This document shows positions 8,994-16,727 of a stretch of DNA of 44,921 bases, piece by piece (position 1 is the stretch's first letter; the number at the start of each line of letters is the position of its first letter). The stretch covers positions 1 through 44,921 of the forward strand of contig VXMD01000016.1 of the NCBI GenBank assembly GCA_009841255.1, written 5' to 3'. The notes beneath the pieces are model-generated. The model was not told the DNA's origin and made no database searches. It was given only the letters and a program-made list of their open reading frames with translations. The stretch is from Candidatus Poribacteria bacterium (GTDB taxonomy: Bacteria; Poribacteria; WGA-4E; WGA-3G). The position numbers and the translations under genes are program-made.

Positions 8994-9299
8994 ATGAAGA
9001 ATGACATAGAACAATTCCAACACCGGTTCGATGAACTGAAATCGGATCATCAATCGACGCGTGAGCTGCTCATAGAGATTCGATCCGATGTCAAGCACAT
9101 ATCACAGAGAGTTGACACGCTCAACGATCGCGTCAATAAACGGGAAGATGAGATAGAAGCGTTAGAGGAACGGTTCGCCACAATTGAAACGCAGATCGCA
9201 ACGTTCAAAGGTCAGGTGATCATGTTGAAGTTGTTAGGTGGCTTTATTGGGCTGCTCCTCGCTGGGTTGGAAGTGTATCATCTCTTCATCAAAACCTAA
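8994..9299 (+). CDS. Coiled-coil protein with C-terminal membrane helix (XhlA-like)
   Basis: 101 residues: a long charged coiled coil (residues ~5-70, with heptad-like IRSDVKHISQRVDTLNDRVNKREDEIEALEERF) followed by one transmembrane segment (MLKLLGGFIGLLLAGLEVYHLFI). This layout matches the haemolysin XhlA type of phage accessory lysis proteins. The next two genes are a holin candidate and a lysozyme, so it probably belongs to the lysis cassette. AAAGGA precedes the ATG. Confidence 0.55.
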   Translation: MKNDIEQFQHRFDELKSDHQSTRELLIEIRSDVKHISQRVDTLNDRVNKREDEIEALEERFATIETQIATFKGQVIMLKLLGGFIGLLLAGLEVYHLFIKT

Positions 9300-9310
9300 A
9301 AGGACCCCAA

Positions 9311-9550
9311 ATGAGTACGAATACTTGGGACGAAATACAGGAAACGATCATGATCGTAGGGGCATTAGGTCTCTGGGGCGGGTTTGAAACATTGTGTTTT
9401 TTCAACACTGAGTTCGCGGCACTCCCACATGTCGGCACGACCCGAACCGCGATAATTACGATCGTCACGAACTTGTTTACCTTCAAATTTACGAAAAGTC
9501 TTCCCTCCGCCAAAAACGGAGGCACCGGGAGCAGCGATGAAAAACAATGA
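9311..9550 (+). CDS. Putative holin
   Basis: 79-residue protein with two hydrophobic stretches (TIMIVGALGLWGGFETLCFF and TRTAIITIVTNLFTFKF) and a short charged tail, placed immediately before the endolysin, which it overlaps by 14 nt. AAGGA lies 7 nt upstream of the ATG. Size, membrane topology and overlap with the lysozyme gene support a class II-like holin; sequence alone does not prove it. Confidence 0.55.
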   Translation: MSTNTWDEIQETIMIVGALGLWGGFETLCFFNTEFAALPHVGTTRTAIITIVTNLFTFKFTKSLPSAKNGGTGSSDEKQ

Positions 9551-10163
9551 CCTCTTAAGACGACTTCTCATCGAAGAAGAGGGGTGCGAGTGTGAAGCTT
9601 ACAAAGATTCCGAAGACGTATGGACGGTCGGCATTGGGCACAACCTCGAAAACGACCAGTCCCCCGAAGAACTCTCAATCCTGAAGATCGAAGATGAATT
9701 AGAGGAGTGGGAAGGTTTCACAATCACAGAATCGCAAGCGTTTGAACTCTTTGATTTGGATGTCGAGGAGGCTATCAACGATCTCTATCCAGCCTTCACT
9801 GACGAAGATTTAGCAAAACTGAATGAGCCGCGGCGTGCCGTTCTGGTGTCAATGGTCTTCCAAATGGGCGGTGCGGGTGTCCGCAAGTTCAAAAATTTCG
9901 TGCGAGCGGTCAAAACAGAGGACTGGCACACCGCGGCTGCTGAGATGATCTATGCGAATCCGAAAGTGAAACGCTATTCACGCTGGTATACGCAAACCCC
10001 GAATCGCTGTCAACGCGCAGCGGATGCGATGCGGATGGGATATTTTCCGCAGTATCAGCAACCGCCTGCGACGGGAGACCGCACTGATGCGTTAGAGACT
10101 CTCTCCACGCTGGAGATATTAACGGAACTTCTCAATAGAGAAAAAAAAAGGATGAACAGATGA
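9537..10163 (+). CDS. Endolysin, T4-type lysozyme (GH24)
   Basis: Peptidoglycan-degrading lysozyme. The catalytic triad of T4 lysozyme (E11, D20, T26) is matched by E15, D24 and T30 with identical spacing in EEGCECEAYKDSEDVWTVGIGH. A typical helical C-lobe follows: PRRAVLVSMVFQMGGAGVRKFKNFVRAV and SRWYTQTPNRCQRAADAM. At 208 residues it is slightly longer than T4 lysozyme, with an acidic insertion near 40-70 and a C-terminal extension. There is no signal peptide, so release depends on a holin. Its TGA overlaps the next ATG (ATGA). Confidence 0.92.
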   Translation: MKNNDLLRRLLIEEEGCECEAYKDSEDVWTVGIGHNLENDQSPEELSILKIEDELEEWEGFTITESQAFELFDLDVEEAINDLYPAFTDEDLAKLNEPRRAVLVSMVFQMGGAGVRKFKNFVRAVKTEDWHTAAAEMIYANPKVKRYSRWYTQTPNRCQRAADAMRMGYFPQYQQPPATGDRTDALETLSTLEILTELLNREKKRMNR

Positions 10164-11065
10164 ATATTCGTGAAATTGAACCCAAATTTGAAGAAATTGA
10201 GGAACGGCTCTCCTTACTTGAGTCTACGCAGCATGCTCATGAAACTGACGCGGAGCCCCTCCCTGAAATCAGCGAAAGCACCGCAGGCAGCGACTTCCTC
10301 GAACAACTTTCTCGTGTAGGGCCGCCAGAACTCGACCCCGAAGACATCGCGTCTGCTGACGCGGAGCCCCTCCTTGAAGGTGTGCCAGCGGACTCTCCGC
10401 CAGAACTCGACACCGATGCGGAAGTTGAGAGTGGCACTGACGATCAAACGTCCGAAGACATCGCGTCTGCTGACGCGGAGCCCCTCCCTGAAGAGACGGA
10501 AGAGGAGGTGGGCGTTGACCCGCGTCGATTTCAGAACGAAACCGCGTCTGCTGCAACGTCTCATCCGGTGGATACCTTGGATTCTGATCTGAAGGCACGA
10601 ATCGCATCGGATGTCAAACCCTACAAAGTCGCAGAAGTCATCAACGCTGCCATGAACCACCCGAAACTTCGGCATGCCCGGGAACTTGTCATGAAACCTG
10701 AAACGGGTGTCATGGAGAAAGTCCAATCGTTCCGATTGACGGATGGCACGTTTATGGTGCCGAGCCGTGAAGTCTTTGAACGCGTCGTCTTGGAAACGAA
10801 GATCGATGAAGTGGAATGGGTCAAAGATGTGGCGGACTGTGAGGATATCTCATTGCGTTTCAATGCCCGGTGTATCGAGTTGGGGCTGAATTCCTGCGGT
10901 CGTGTGATGTCTTGGAGCGGTGGACACTGCTTCATTATTGCCATCGTTCGCGATGGGGACTCTCTCGGCTTCGCATTCTTGGAACCGCAGACGGACGAAT
11001 TCCTGACCGACGCACTTGGCGAGGGACAGTATTCGCTCGATAACTGCTTGATACTGATTAATTAG
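10160..11065 (+). CDS. Cysteine-protease-like (agglutinin C-terminal/MOA-like) protein with acidic repeat linker
   Basis: 301 residues. Residues 1-25 are a coiled coil. Residues 30-115 are an acidic linker with a repeat unit EDIASADAEPL that occurs twice and a shorter ADAEPLPE-type copy. The C-terminal domain (from ~145) has C227 in DVADCEDISLRF, H256 in SWSGGHCFIIAI, and E275 in FAFLEPQTDEF. This is the Cys-His-Glu order and spacing of the papain-like domain found in MOA agglutinin and related phage proteins. It is coupled to the endolysin by ATGA overlap. A role in wall degradation or processing is possible; activity is an inference. Confidence 0.6.
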   Translation: MNIREIEPKFEEIEERLSLLESTQHAHETDAEPLPEISESTAGSDFLEQLSRVGPPELDPEDIASADAEPLLEGVPADSPPELDTDAEVESGTDDQTSEDIASADAEPLPEETEEEVGVDPRRFQNETASAATSHPVDTLDSDLKARIASDVKPYKVAEVINAAMNHPKLRHARELVMKPETGVMEKVQSFRLTDGTFMVPSREVFERVVLETKIDEVEWVKDVADCEDISLRFNARCIELGLNSCGRVMSWSGGHCFIIAIVRDGDSLGFAFLEPQTDEFLTDALGEGQYSLDNCLILIN

Positions 11066-11084
11066 CCATCGCGGTTATAGGACT

Positions 11085-11142
11085 GACGCAGCTCCTCTTA
11101 AAGTCCCCTGGTCCCCCCTGATAAGGGGGGATATGGGGGGTT
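11085..11142 (+). repeat. Dispersed hairpin repeat, copy 1
   Basis: Contains CTCTTAAAGTCCCCTG then CCCCCC-TGATAA-GGGGGG (stem 11113-11118 with 11125-11130) and ATATGGGGGG. A near-identical copy lies at 15357-15412. Both sit between tail genes, just upstream of a start codon. Confidence 0.75.
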
Positions 11143-11155
11143 AAGGAAATTTATT

Positions 11156-11668
11156 ATGCACAGACGGGCACAGATCATCAATGCACTCACGGAGCTTTTC
11201 GAGACGCTCAGAGAACCGTCAGTGTTTCCCGTCCAGGTGAAGACGGTTCAGAAGCGGTATGTGCACTGGACGACCCTGGATCAGCAGGGCGCTCTGCCTG
11301 CCCTGCTTCTGAATTATGGCGACAACCGGCGGAAACGCAAAGGCGGCAGTGAGGCGCAATATGCTGCGTTGGGTGAAGTCGAGGAGTATCTTCCCTTCGC
11401 ACTCACAGCAGTGCTGAAAGAGTCGCAAAGCGATCCGGAGGCGTTCTCTGCGAAACCGATAACGGAGCAGGTCTCTGACATGATCTATTCCGTCGAGCGG
11501 CTCATCAATGGGAGCAAAGATTTGGGGATAGACGGCGTTTGCAACACGGAAGTCGAGGGCGATAGATCCAGTGAGGGAGCGATTGCTGCCTTGGAAAATG
11601 CGCCTTGGGAAGTTGTCAAGTTCAGAATCGTAGTGTCCCATATCTATCGTGCGACAACGTCGGTCTAA
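11156..11668 (+). CDS. Tail terminator-like protein
   Basis: 170 residues starting MHRRAQIINALTELFETLRE, a helix followed by strands (FPVQVKTVQKRYVHWTTLDQQGALPALLLNYGD), as in the lambda gpU/HK97 gp10-type tail terminator family. It is located after lysis genes and before the tail tube genes. The C-terminal WEVVKFRIVVSHIYRATTSV forms the last strands. Role inferred from the fold pattern and the position before the tail tube. Confidence 0.55.
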   Translation: MHRRAQIINALTELFETLREPSVFPVQVKTVQKRYVHWTTLDQQGALPALLLNYGDNRRKRKGGSEAQYAALGEVEEYLPFALTAVLKESQSDPEAFSAKPITEQVSDMIYSVERLINGSKDLGIDGVCNTEVEGDRSSEGAIAALENAPWEVVKFRIVVSHIYRATTSV

Positions 11669-11741
11669 TACCCGTTCTGAGGGTGTTTTGCTGGGGTGTT
11701 CCTCGTAGGTCCCCGTGCCCGTCCGCAAAGGAATAGAAACC

Positions 11742-13487
11742 ATGGCAGCCGAAAAGAAGAGAGCCGAGAAGACGAGTTTTATTCTCGGATATATGGAAGA
11801 TGGTAACCCCATCACAAATAAAGGGGATATGGTTCCACGGAGGTTCGCGTCGACTTCTTTTAGCCACGACGAGGATTCCGAGAAACAGCAGAGCGAGTCG
11901 CTCCGGGGCTCCGATGCGGATGTCTTTGGGGAGGACGGCTTCTTATGGGGAAGCGGCGGCTTCGAGATGGAAGTGCCACTCGTGGGGTCCCTCCATATTC
12001 TCCGGACATTGCTACGGGATGCGATGCCCGTCAGCACAGAGATCCCGGATAAAACGCTTGTCGCGGCAGGAACCGATCTCTCAGATGTCGTGAATGACGG
12101 TTATTTCACAGAACCGTCAACCGTCAACGTATATGCGGTTGAGAGCGAAAATCTGCGGGGAGGCTCGAATAAAAACGTCAAAAACGACATGCGTGCATTC
12201 ACAACCGCTTCGTATCTGTCAGAAACCGAGGCGGCGGCACTCACAGTGACGGTTTCTCTAGAGCGCGCGGCACTGCAGAGAAGGAATACAAACGGCACCG
12301 TCCAGATTCAATATGCCCCGGTCGAAGGCGAGCGGCAGATGGAGACCCTCACGTTCGCGAATAATGCGCTCACCACACCACAGATGATAACGCTTCCGCA
12401 GGGAGCGGTGATTACGCGCGTCCGGACATCGGGCTTCACTGCCGGCACTTTCAGTATCTTTGCACAGGTCGGTGGCACCCTCGCCAGAAACCCGGAACTG
12501 AATCGCCCGGGTCGGCTCCGCTTCAAGTTCTCTACAGAAAACGCCGGGGGTCAGATCACCGTCCGGGGCGTGCGCCGCGTCGGACTCGCTTCGGATGACA
12601 CGCTCCCGATGCGAGAGGTTTTCACACTGAGCACGACCGGCAACGCAACGAAGGACGTGTCGCTCACCAAATACTTCCACAAGATTAATAAGGTCGAGGT
12701 CAAGGACAAAGACGGCACCGATGTCTCGTCCGGGACGGTCGAGGTGATCTCGACACCGGGTGGCTATGAAACGACGCTCAAGATGTCTAACGATCTCATC
12801 GAGTTGATGATGGAAGCGGAAGTCGGTGGGATCCCGAGAAAGATTACGAGAGGCGAGTTCACTACAGGGCAGTTGAACATCTCAGACACCGTGCGGCTCG
12901 TGATCGATATGCTTTCAAAACGTGTTGACAAACGCAGCACGATCGAAGGCGGAGATGCCGAGAAGTTTGTCGCAACCGCCGCAGAACGTCCATCTGAATT
13001 CGCGTTCGTTTCGGAGAAGTTCTTCCCCGACTGGGGCGGTTATATGGAACTTGATAGTGAAGCGTTTGTCTTTGATTCGGCAACGGTAGACATCAATCGG
13101 AATGAAGATTTCAGTGCAGGTAAACGTGCGAGTCGTTTCCGTGCAGGGTTAGAATCGGGCACTCGGCGGAATGTGACGGCACAGGTCCAAGGCTCATATA
13201 TCTCAGGCACTTCCGAAGAAGACAAGTTTATTCGATGGGATGAGAAGTTCAGAAACAACGAAGCCGTGGCTGTCAAGATAGCGAACTACCACTGGCCGAC
13301 AACCGGACGACAGTATTCTATGGAGTGGATCATGGAATACTGTGAAGTCACAAGCCCTGTGCGAGTCGAAGCCACGAGTCCCGGGAATATACCGATTACG
13401 GTGGATCTGAAAGCCGTGCCGAATCCAGCAGTCGCGGGTGCTTCTGAACTCACCGTGCGTCTTGTGAGCGATGATCAGTGGACATAG
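11742..13487 (+). CDS. Tail tube-like protein, paralogue 1
   Basis: 581 residues from ATG 11742, chosen because the tandem paralogue starts at the same residue (MAAEKKRAEKTSFILGYM) and AAAGGA lies upstream. The N-terminal ~110 residues and the C-terminal ~240 residues are shared with the next gene; the middle (~115-300) is a divergent beta-rich, possibly Ig-like domain. The C-terminus (DTVRLVIDMLSKRVDKRSTIEGGDAEKFVATAAERPSEF split by strands, then PTTGRQYSMEWIMEYCEVTSP) fits a major tail protein. This copy lacks about 15 residues near position 30 that paralogue 2 has. Confidence 0.6.
   Translation: MAAEKKRAEKTSFILGYMEDGNPITNKGDMVPRRFASTSFSHDEDSEKQQSESLRGSDADVFGEDGFLWGSGGFEMEVPLVGSLHILRTLLRDAMPVSTEIPDKTLVAAGTDLSDVVNDGYFTEPSTVNVYAVESENLRGGSNKNVKNDMRAFTTASYLSETEAAALTVTVSLERAALQRRNTNGTVQIQYAPVEGERQMETLTFANNALTTPQMITLPQGAVITRVRTSGFTAGTFSIFAQVGGTLARNPELNRPGRLRFKFSTENAGGQITVRGVRRVGLASDDTLPMREVFTLSTTGNATKDVSLTKYFHKINKVEVKDKDGTDVSSGTVEVISTPGGYETTLKMSNDLIELMMEAEVGGIPRKITRGEFTTGQLNISDTVRLVIDMLSKRVDKRSTIEGGDAEKFVATAAERPSEFAFVSEKFFPDWGGYMELDSEAFVFDSATVDINRNEDFSAGKRASRFRAGLESGTRRNVTAQVQGSYISGTSEEDKFIRWDEKFRNNEAVAVKIANYHWPTTGRQYSMEWIMEYCEVTSPVRVEATSPGNIPITVDLKAVPNPAVAGASELTVRLVSDDQWT
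12735..13427 (+). repeat. Near-identical duplicated block, copy 1
   Basis: About 690 bp matching 14566-15258 almost base for base (I saw one difference, T versus C, near the start). It encodes the shared C-terminal domain of the two tail-tube-like genes, while the preceding ~650 bp diverge strongly. Confidence 0.85.
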
Positions 13488-13566
13488 CAGTAGAGAAGCG
13501 GGGTCGGTTTGACACCTATCCTTCCCTCCTGTTTCCAACCTATCAACCCAATTAAGGAGTCAGAAA

Positions 13567-15318
13567 ATGGCAGCAGAAAAGAAGCGAGCCGAGAAGACGA
13601 GTTTTATTCTCGGGTATATGAAAGATGGGAATCCCATCACAGATATAGATGACATGGTCAAGTTTCCTTCGGGGCTCCCCGACTCGGACAAGGCGGGCAA
13701 AATCACACGGTTCGCGTCGACTTCTTTCAGTCACGACGAGGATTCCGAGAAACAGCAGAGCGATTCGATCCGGGGCTCCGATGCGGATGTCTTTGGGGAG
13801 GACGGCTTCTTATGGGGAAGTGGCGGCTTCGAGATGGAGGTGCCACTCTTGGGGTCCCTTCATATTCTCCGGGCGTTGCTACGGGATGCGAAGCCTGTCA
13901 GCAGAAATATCCCGGACAAAACGATTGTCGCGGCAGGGACAAAAGTGAGCGAGATCGTTAAAGATAAATATTTCACGCACACGCGTGTGACTGTCGTGGA
14001 TGATCAGGGGCTCACAGGTGGGACACCCACGATTGCAAACGCCCTGAGTGCGTATTCGCAGCATCTGGATAAAATCGAGCTGACCGTTGCCCCTGCCAGT
14101 GGTGCGGATTTGGATAATAGTAGCACCCCTGCCACGATTAAAATCACCTATACGGATACTGAGAAGCAGGATACGGACATCACGCTCACCTTCGCGAACA
14201 GTGTGAAAGGTGACCCACAGCAGACAGAGATTCCTGCGGGCGCGACGATCAAGAGCGTCGCGACGACGGGCTGGAAAGCCGGTGGTAAATTCACCGTCAC
14301 GGCGGAGATCCGTGGCAACGCCGATAGAAACCCTGACGCTGACCGTCCGGGTCGGCTCCGCTTCAAGTTCTCTGCCGCCGCGGCTGGCGATCAGATCACC
14401 GTCCGGGGCGTGCGCCGTGTCGGACTCGCTTCGGATGACACGCTCCCGATGAAAGAGGTCAAGACACTGACGGCAGCGGAAGCCACTGCGAAAGATGCGA
14501 CGCTCATCAAATACTTCCACAAGATTGAGAAGATCGAGGTCAACGGCACCGAGGTATCGGGGGCGACGGTCGAGGTGATCTCGACACCGGGTGGCTATGA
14601 AACGACGCTCAAGATGTCCAACGATCTCATCGAGTTGATGATGGAAGCGGAAGTCGGTGGGATCCCGAGAAAGATTACGAGAGGCGAGTTCACTACAGGG
14701 CAGTTGAACATCTCAGACACCGTGCGGCTCGTGATCGATATGCTTTCAAAACGTGTTGACAAACGCAGCACGATCGAAGGCGGAGATGCCGAGAAGTTTG
14801 TCGCAACCGCCGCAGAACGTCCATCTGAATTCGCGTTCGTTTCGGAGAAGTTCTTCCCCGACTGGGGCGGTTATATGGAACTTGATAGTGAAGCGTTTGT
14901 CTTTGATTCGGCAACGGTAGACATCAATCGGAATGAAGATTTCAGTGCAGGTAAACGTGCGAGTCGTTTCCGTGCAGGGTTAGAATCGGGCACTCGGCGG
15001 AATGTGACGGCACAGGTCCAAGGCTCATATATCTCAGGCACTTCCGAAGAAGACAAGTTTATTCGATGGGATGAGAAGTTCAGAAACAACGAAGCCGTGG
15101 CTGTCAAGATAGCGAACTACCACTGGCCGACAACCGGACGACAGTATTCTATGGAGTGGATCATGGAATACTGTGAAGTCACAAGCCCTGTGCGAGTCGA
15201 AGCCACGAGTCCCGGGAATATACCGATTACGGTGGATCTGAAAGCCGTGCCGAACCCAACAGACGCGGGTGCTTCCGAACTGACGGTGAAGATTGTTTCG
15301 GATGACCGGTGGGTGTAG
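13567..15318 (+). CDS. Tail tube-like protein, paralogue 2
   Basis: 583 residues; AAGGAG lies upstream of the ATG. Same architecture as paralogue 1: shared N-terminal domain with HDEDSEKQQSDSIRGSDADV, a divergent beta-rich middle domain (~120-290, with an Ala/Thr-rich strand pattern), then the common PGRLRFKFS...ITVRGVRRVGLASDDTLPM segment and the near-identical C-terminal domain. Having two tube proteins could give a tail with two subunit types or one main plus one minor subunit. The 79-bp gap between the genes has no terminator I can see. Confidence 0.6.
   Translation: MAAEKKRAEKTSFILGYMKDGNPITDIDDMVKFPSGLPDSDKAGKITRFASTSFSHDEDSEKQQSDSIRGSDADVFGEDGFLWGSGGFEMEVPLLGSLHILRALLRDAKPVSRNIPDKTIVAAGTKVSEIVKDKYFTHTRVTVVDDQGLTGGTPTIANALSAYSQHLDKIELTVAPASGADLDNSSTPATIKITYTDTEKQDTDITLTFANSVKGDPQQTEIPAGATIKSVATTGWKAGGKFTVTAEIRGNADRNPDADRPGRLRFKFSAAAAGDQITVRGVRRVGLASDDTLPMKEVKTLTAAEATAKDATLIKYFHKIEKIEVNGTEVSGATVEVISTPGGYETTLKMSNDLIELMMEAEVGGIPRKITRGEFTTGQLNISDTVRLVIDMLSKRVDKRSTIEGGDAEKFVATAAERPSEFAFVSEKFFPDWGGYMELDSEAFVFDSATVDINRNEDFSAGKRASRFRAGLESGTRRNVTAQVQGSYISGTSEEDKFIRWDEKFRNNEAVAVKIANYHWPTTGRQYSMEWIMEYCEVTSPVRVEATSPGNIPITVDLKAVPNPTDAGASELTVKIVSDDRWV
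14566..15258 (+). repeat. Near-identical duplicated block, copy 2
   Basis: Partner of 12735-13427. The sharp change from near identity to divergence at both edges suggests recent gene conversion or a recent partial duplication rather than slow divergence. Confidence 0.85.
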
Positions 15319-15356
15319 TCGTCCACAATTTTCCCCACTTTCATAGAAGTATAAGA

Positions 15357-15412
15357 CTTACGCACTGCCTCTTAAAGTCCCCTGCCCCCCTGATAAGGGG
15401 GATATGGGGGGT
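15357..15412 (+). repeat. Dispersed hairpin repeat, copy 2
   Basis: CTCTTAAAGTCCCCTG followed by a C6/G5 stem with TGATAA loop (15385-15401) and ATATGGGGGG; the partner is at 11085-11142. It lies between tail tube paralogue 2 and the chaperone gene. Confidence 0.75.
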
Positions 15413-15447
15413 TCGGGATTGAGGGGGTTCAAAATAAGGAGAAACCT

Positions 15448-16479
15448 TTGAATTCTTCTATTCAGTCACAGCTCGACGATCAGATAAAAAAGAAGCGTTC
15501 CGCGCAGGTCGTCGACACCTCCGAGGCACCGGTTCTGTCGCTGGATGTGCTTGAACGGGATAAGCGCGATAGGGACATCGTCGAGATAAATCTCAAAGAC
15601 CAGACGGCACGGGTTGTCGAAGCATCAGATGCTCCCAAACTCACGAAGCAAGTCCTTGTTGAGAAAGGAAAGCCGATCAAGACGGTCGAGTTGCTTTTCG
15701 ATGGGCAGGTGTTCCAGGTAGGTGTCCGGCACGGCAAACCGATGCGGGTGGAGGTGGCGCATTCCAGAACGCTGGATGCGTTCAAGGAGCGAATCGCGGA
15801 TTCCGATACATTGACTGCGGAACTGCTGGAAGAGCGAGAGACAGCGGTTAAGCATCTCTTGATTGCGTCGATGGTTGTCGATCCCGTGACGACACATCCG
15901 ATGTTCTCCTACCAGCACCAGGGCGACGCGTATCCGATCGAGGACTGCTCCCAAATCCTGTTGAGCGCTTTATGGGAGGCTTACACTGCGATTAACTTCC
16001 CCGAGGCAGACGACATCTATCAAGTCGCCGTGCTGCGTGGCACCCCCTTAGACACCGCCCTGCTGCTCGGTGAGACGTTTGAGACGTATCCCGTTGGCGA
16101 TCTCGGTAAGAAGTTTGTAGATATGTCTGACGAGGAACTTGAGGCGGTGGCGGCACGGAGTCTGGCGCAGCGACGGGTACTGGTCGCTTCGATGCTGCCG
16201 GAGGTGGGGCTGAGTTTGAACGGAGAGGGGGCGGAGGCACGCCATCACGATGATCGTGATCGCGTGACCTCCGGAAAGAAAGAGGAAACCTATCCGGTTG
16301 AGGATTTATCTGAAGCGATACTGGAGACACTTTTTCAGGCGTACAGAGTTACCAACATAGGGGAGGCAGGGTATAATGCCCTGCAACGATTTTCACGACT
16401 GGAGCAAGACAGAGCTGGGCAGGAGACGGATCGCGAATCTGTGGATCACGTCGACGGAGGCGGGGAAACTGCCGAGTGA
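15448..16479 (+). CDS. Putative tail assembly chaperone (first component)
   Basis: 343 residues starting with TTG at 15448, supported by AAGGAG 6 nt upstream; no ATG fits. The N-terminus is charged (SQLDDQIKKKRSAQ), followed by two related halves: each has an ERxTxxK/AQRR..LIASM..P.V helix and a later YP(I/V)EDxS(Q/E)xxLxxL(W/F)xAY segment (around residues 155-175 and 285-305), suggesting an internal duplication. The position directly before the tape measure gene is the classic tail assembly chaperone slot. It overlaps the next small gene by ~100 nt in another frame. Confidence 0.5.
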   Translation: MNSSIQSQLDDQIKKKRSAQVVDTSEAPVLSLDVLERDKRDRDIVEINLKDQTARVVEASDAPKLTKQVLVEKGKPIKTVELLFDGQVFQVGVRHGKPMRVEVAHSRTLDAFKERIADSDTLTAELLEERETAVKHLLIASMVVDPVTTHPMFSYQHQGDAYPIEDCSQILLSALWEAYTAINFPEADDIYQVAVLRGTPLDTALLLGETFETYPVGDLGKKFVDMSDEELEAVAARSLAQRRVLVASMLPEVGLSLNGEGAEARHHDDRDRVTSGKKEETYPVEDLSEAILETLFQAYRVTNIGEAGYNALQRFSRLEQDRAGQETDRESVDHVDGGGETAE

Positions 16480-16579
16480 GCGGATTTGCCCTGATGCCGA
16501 TATCAATTTTCGATTCAGCATCGATGAATTGTGTGCGGAGGTTGCGGCGAAGGAAAGAGCGAAAAAGCAAAAAAAATGA
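16376..16579 (+). CDS. Small tail chaperone partner (overlapping ORF)
   Basis: 67 residues (MPCNDFHDWSKTELGRRRIANLW...) overlapping the end of the preceding gene in the +1/-2 frame. The overlap looks coding in this frame (FHDWSKTELGRRRIANLWI). GGGGAGG at 16360-16366 lies 9 nt before the ATG, so independent initiation is the simplest model. Programmed frameshifting, common for gpG/gpGT pairs, is possible because the frame is open from 16361 to the upstream stop. The basic tail ends in KKQKK. Confidence 0.5.
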   Translation: MPCNDFHDWSKTELGRRRIANLWITSTEAGKLPSERICPDADINFRFSIDELCAEVAAKERAKKQKK

Positions 16580-16659
16580 AAAATGGGTGGGAGAAGCTGA
16601 ATTACCCCACCCGCGATGGTTAAGAGTATAGCAGGATTCCGAAAATAGATAAAGGGATA

Positions 16660-16697
16660 GGCTTCGTTAATTGACGATTCCATTTTTAACCCAATCT
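16660..16697 (+). repeat. Dispersed repeat, left-half copy (GGCTTCGTTAATTGACGAT)
   Basis: Matches the first half of the composite element at 33988-34055 with a few changes (GTTAATTGACG versus palindromic GTTAATTAACG, then ATTTTTA). It lies in the 148-bp gap before the tape measure gene, which otherwise holds nothing I can assign. Confidence 0.6.
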
Positions 16698-16727
16698 GAA
16701 AAATAAATTCGCATTTAGAGATTTCCA

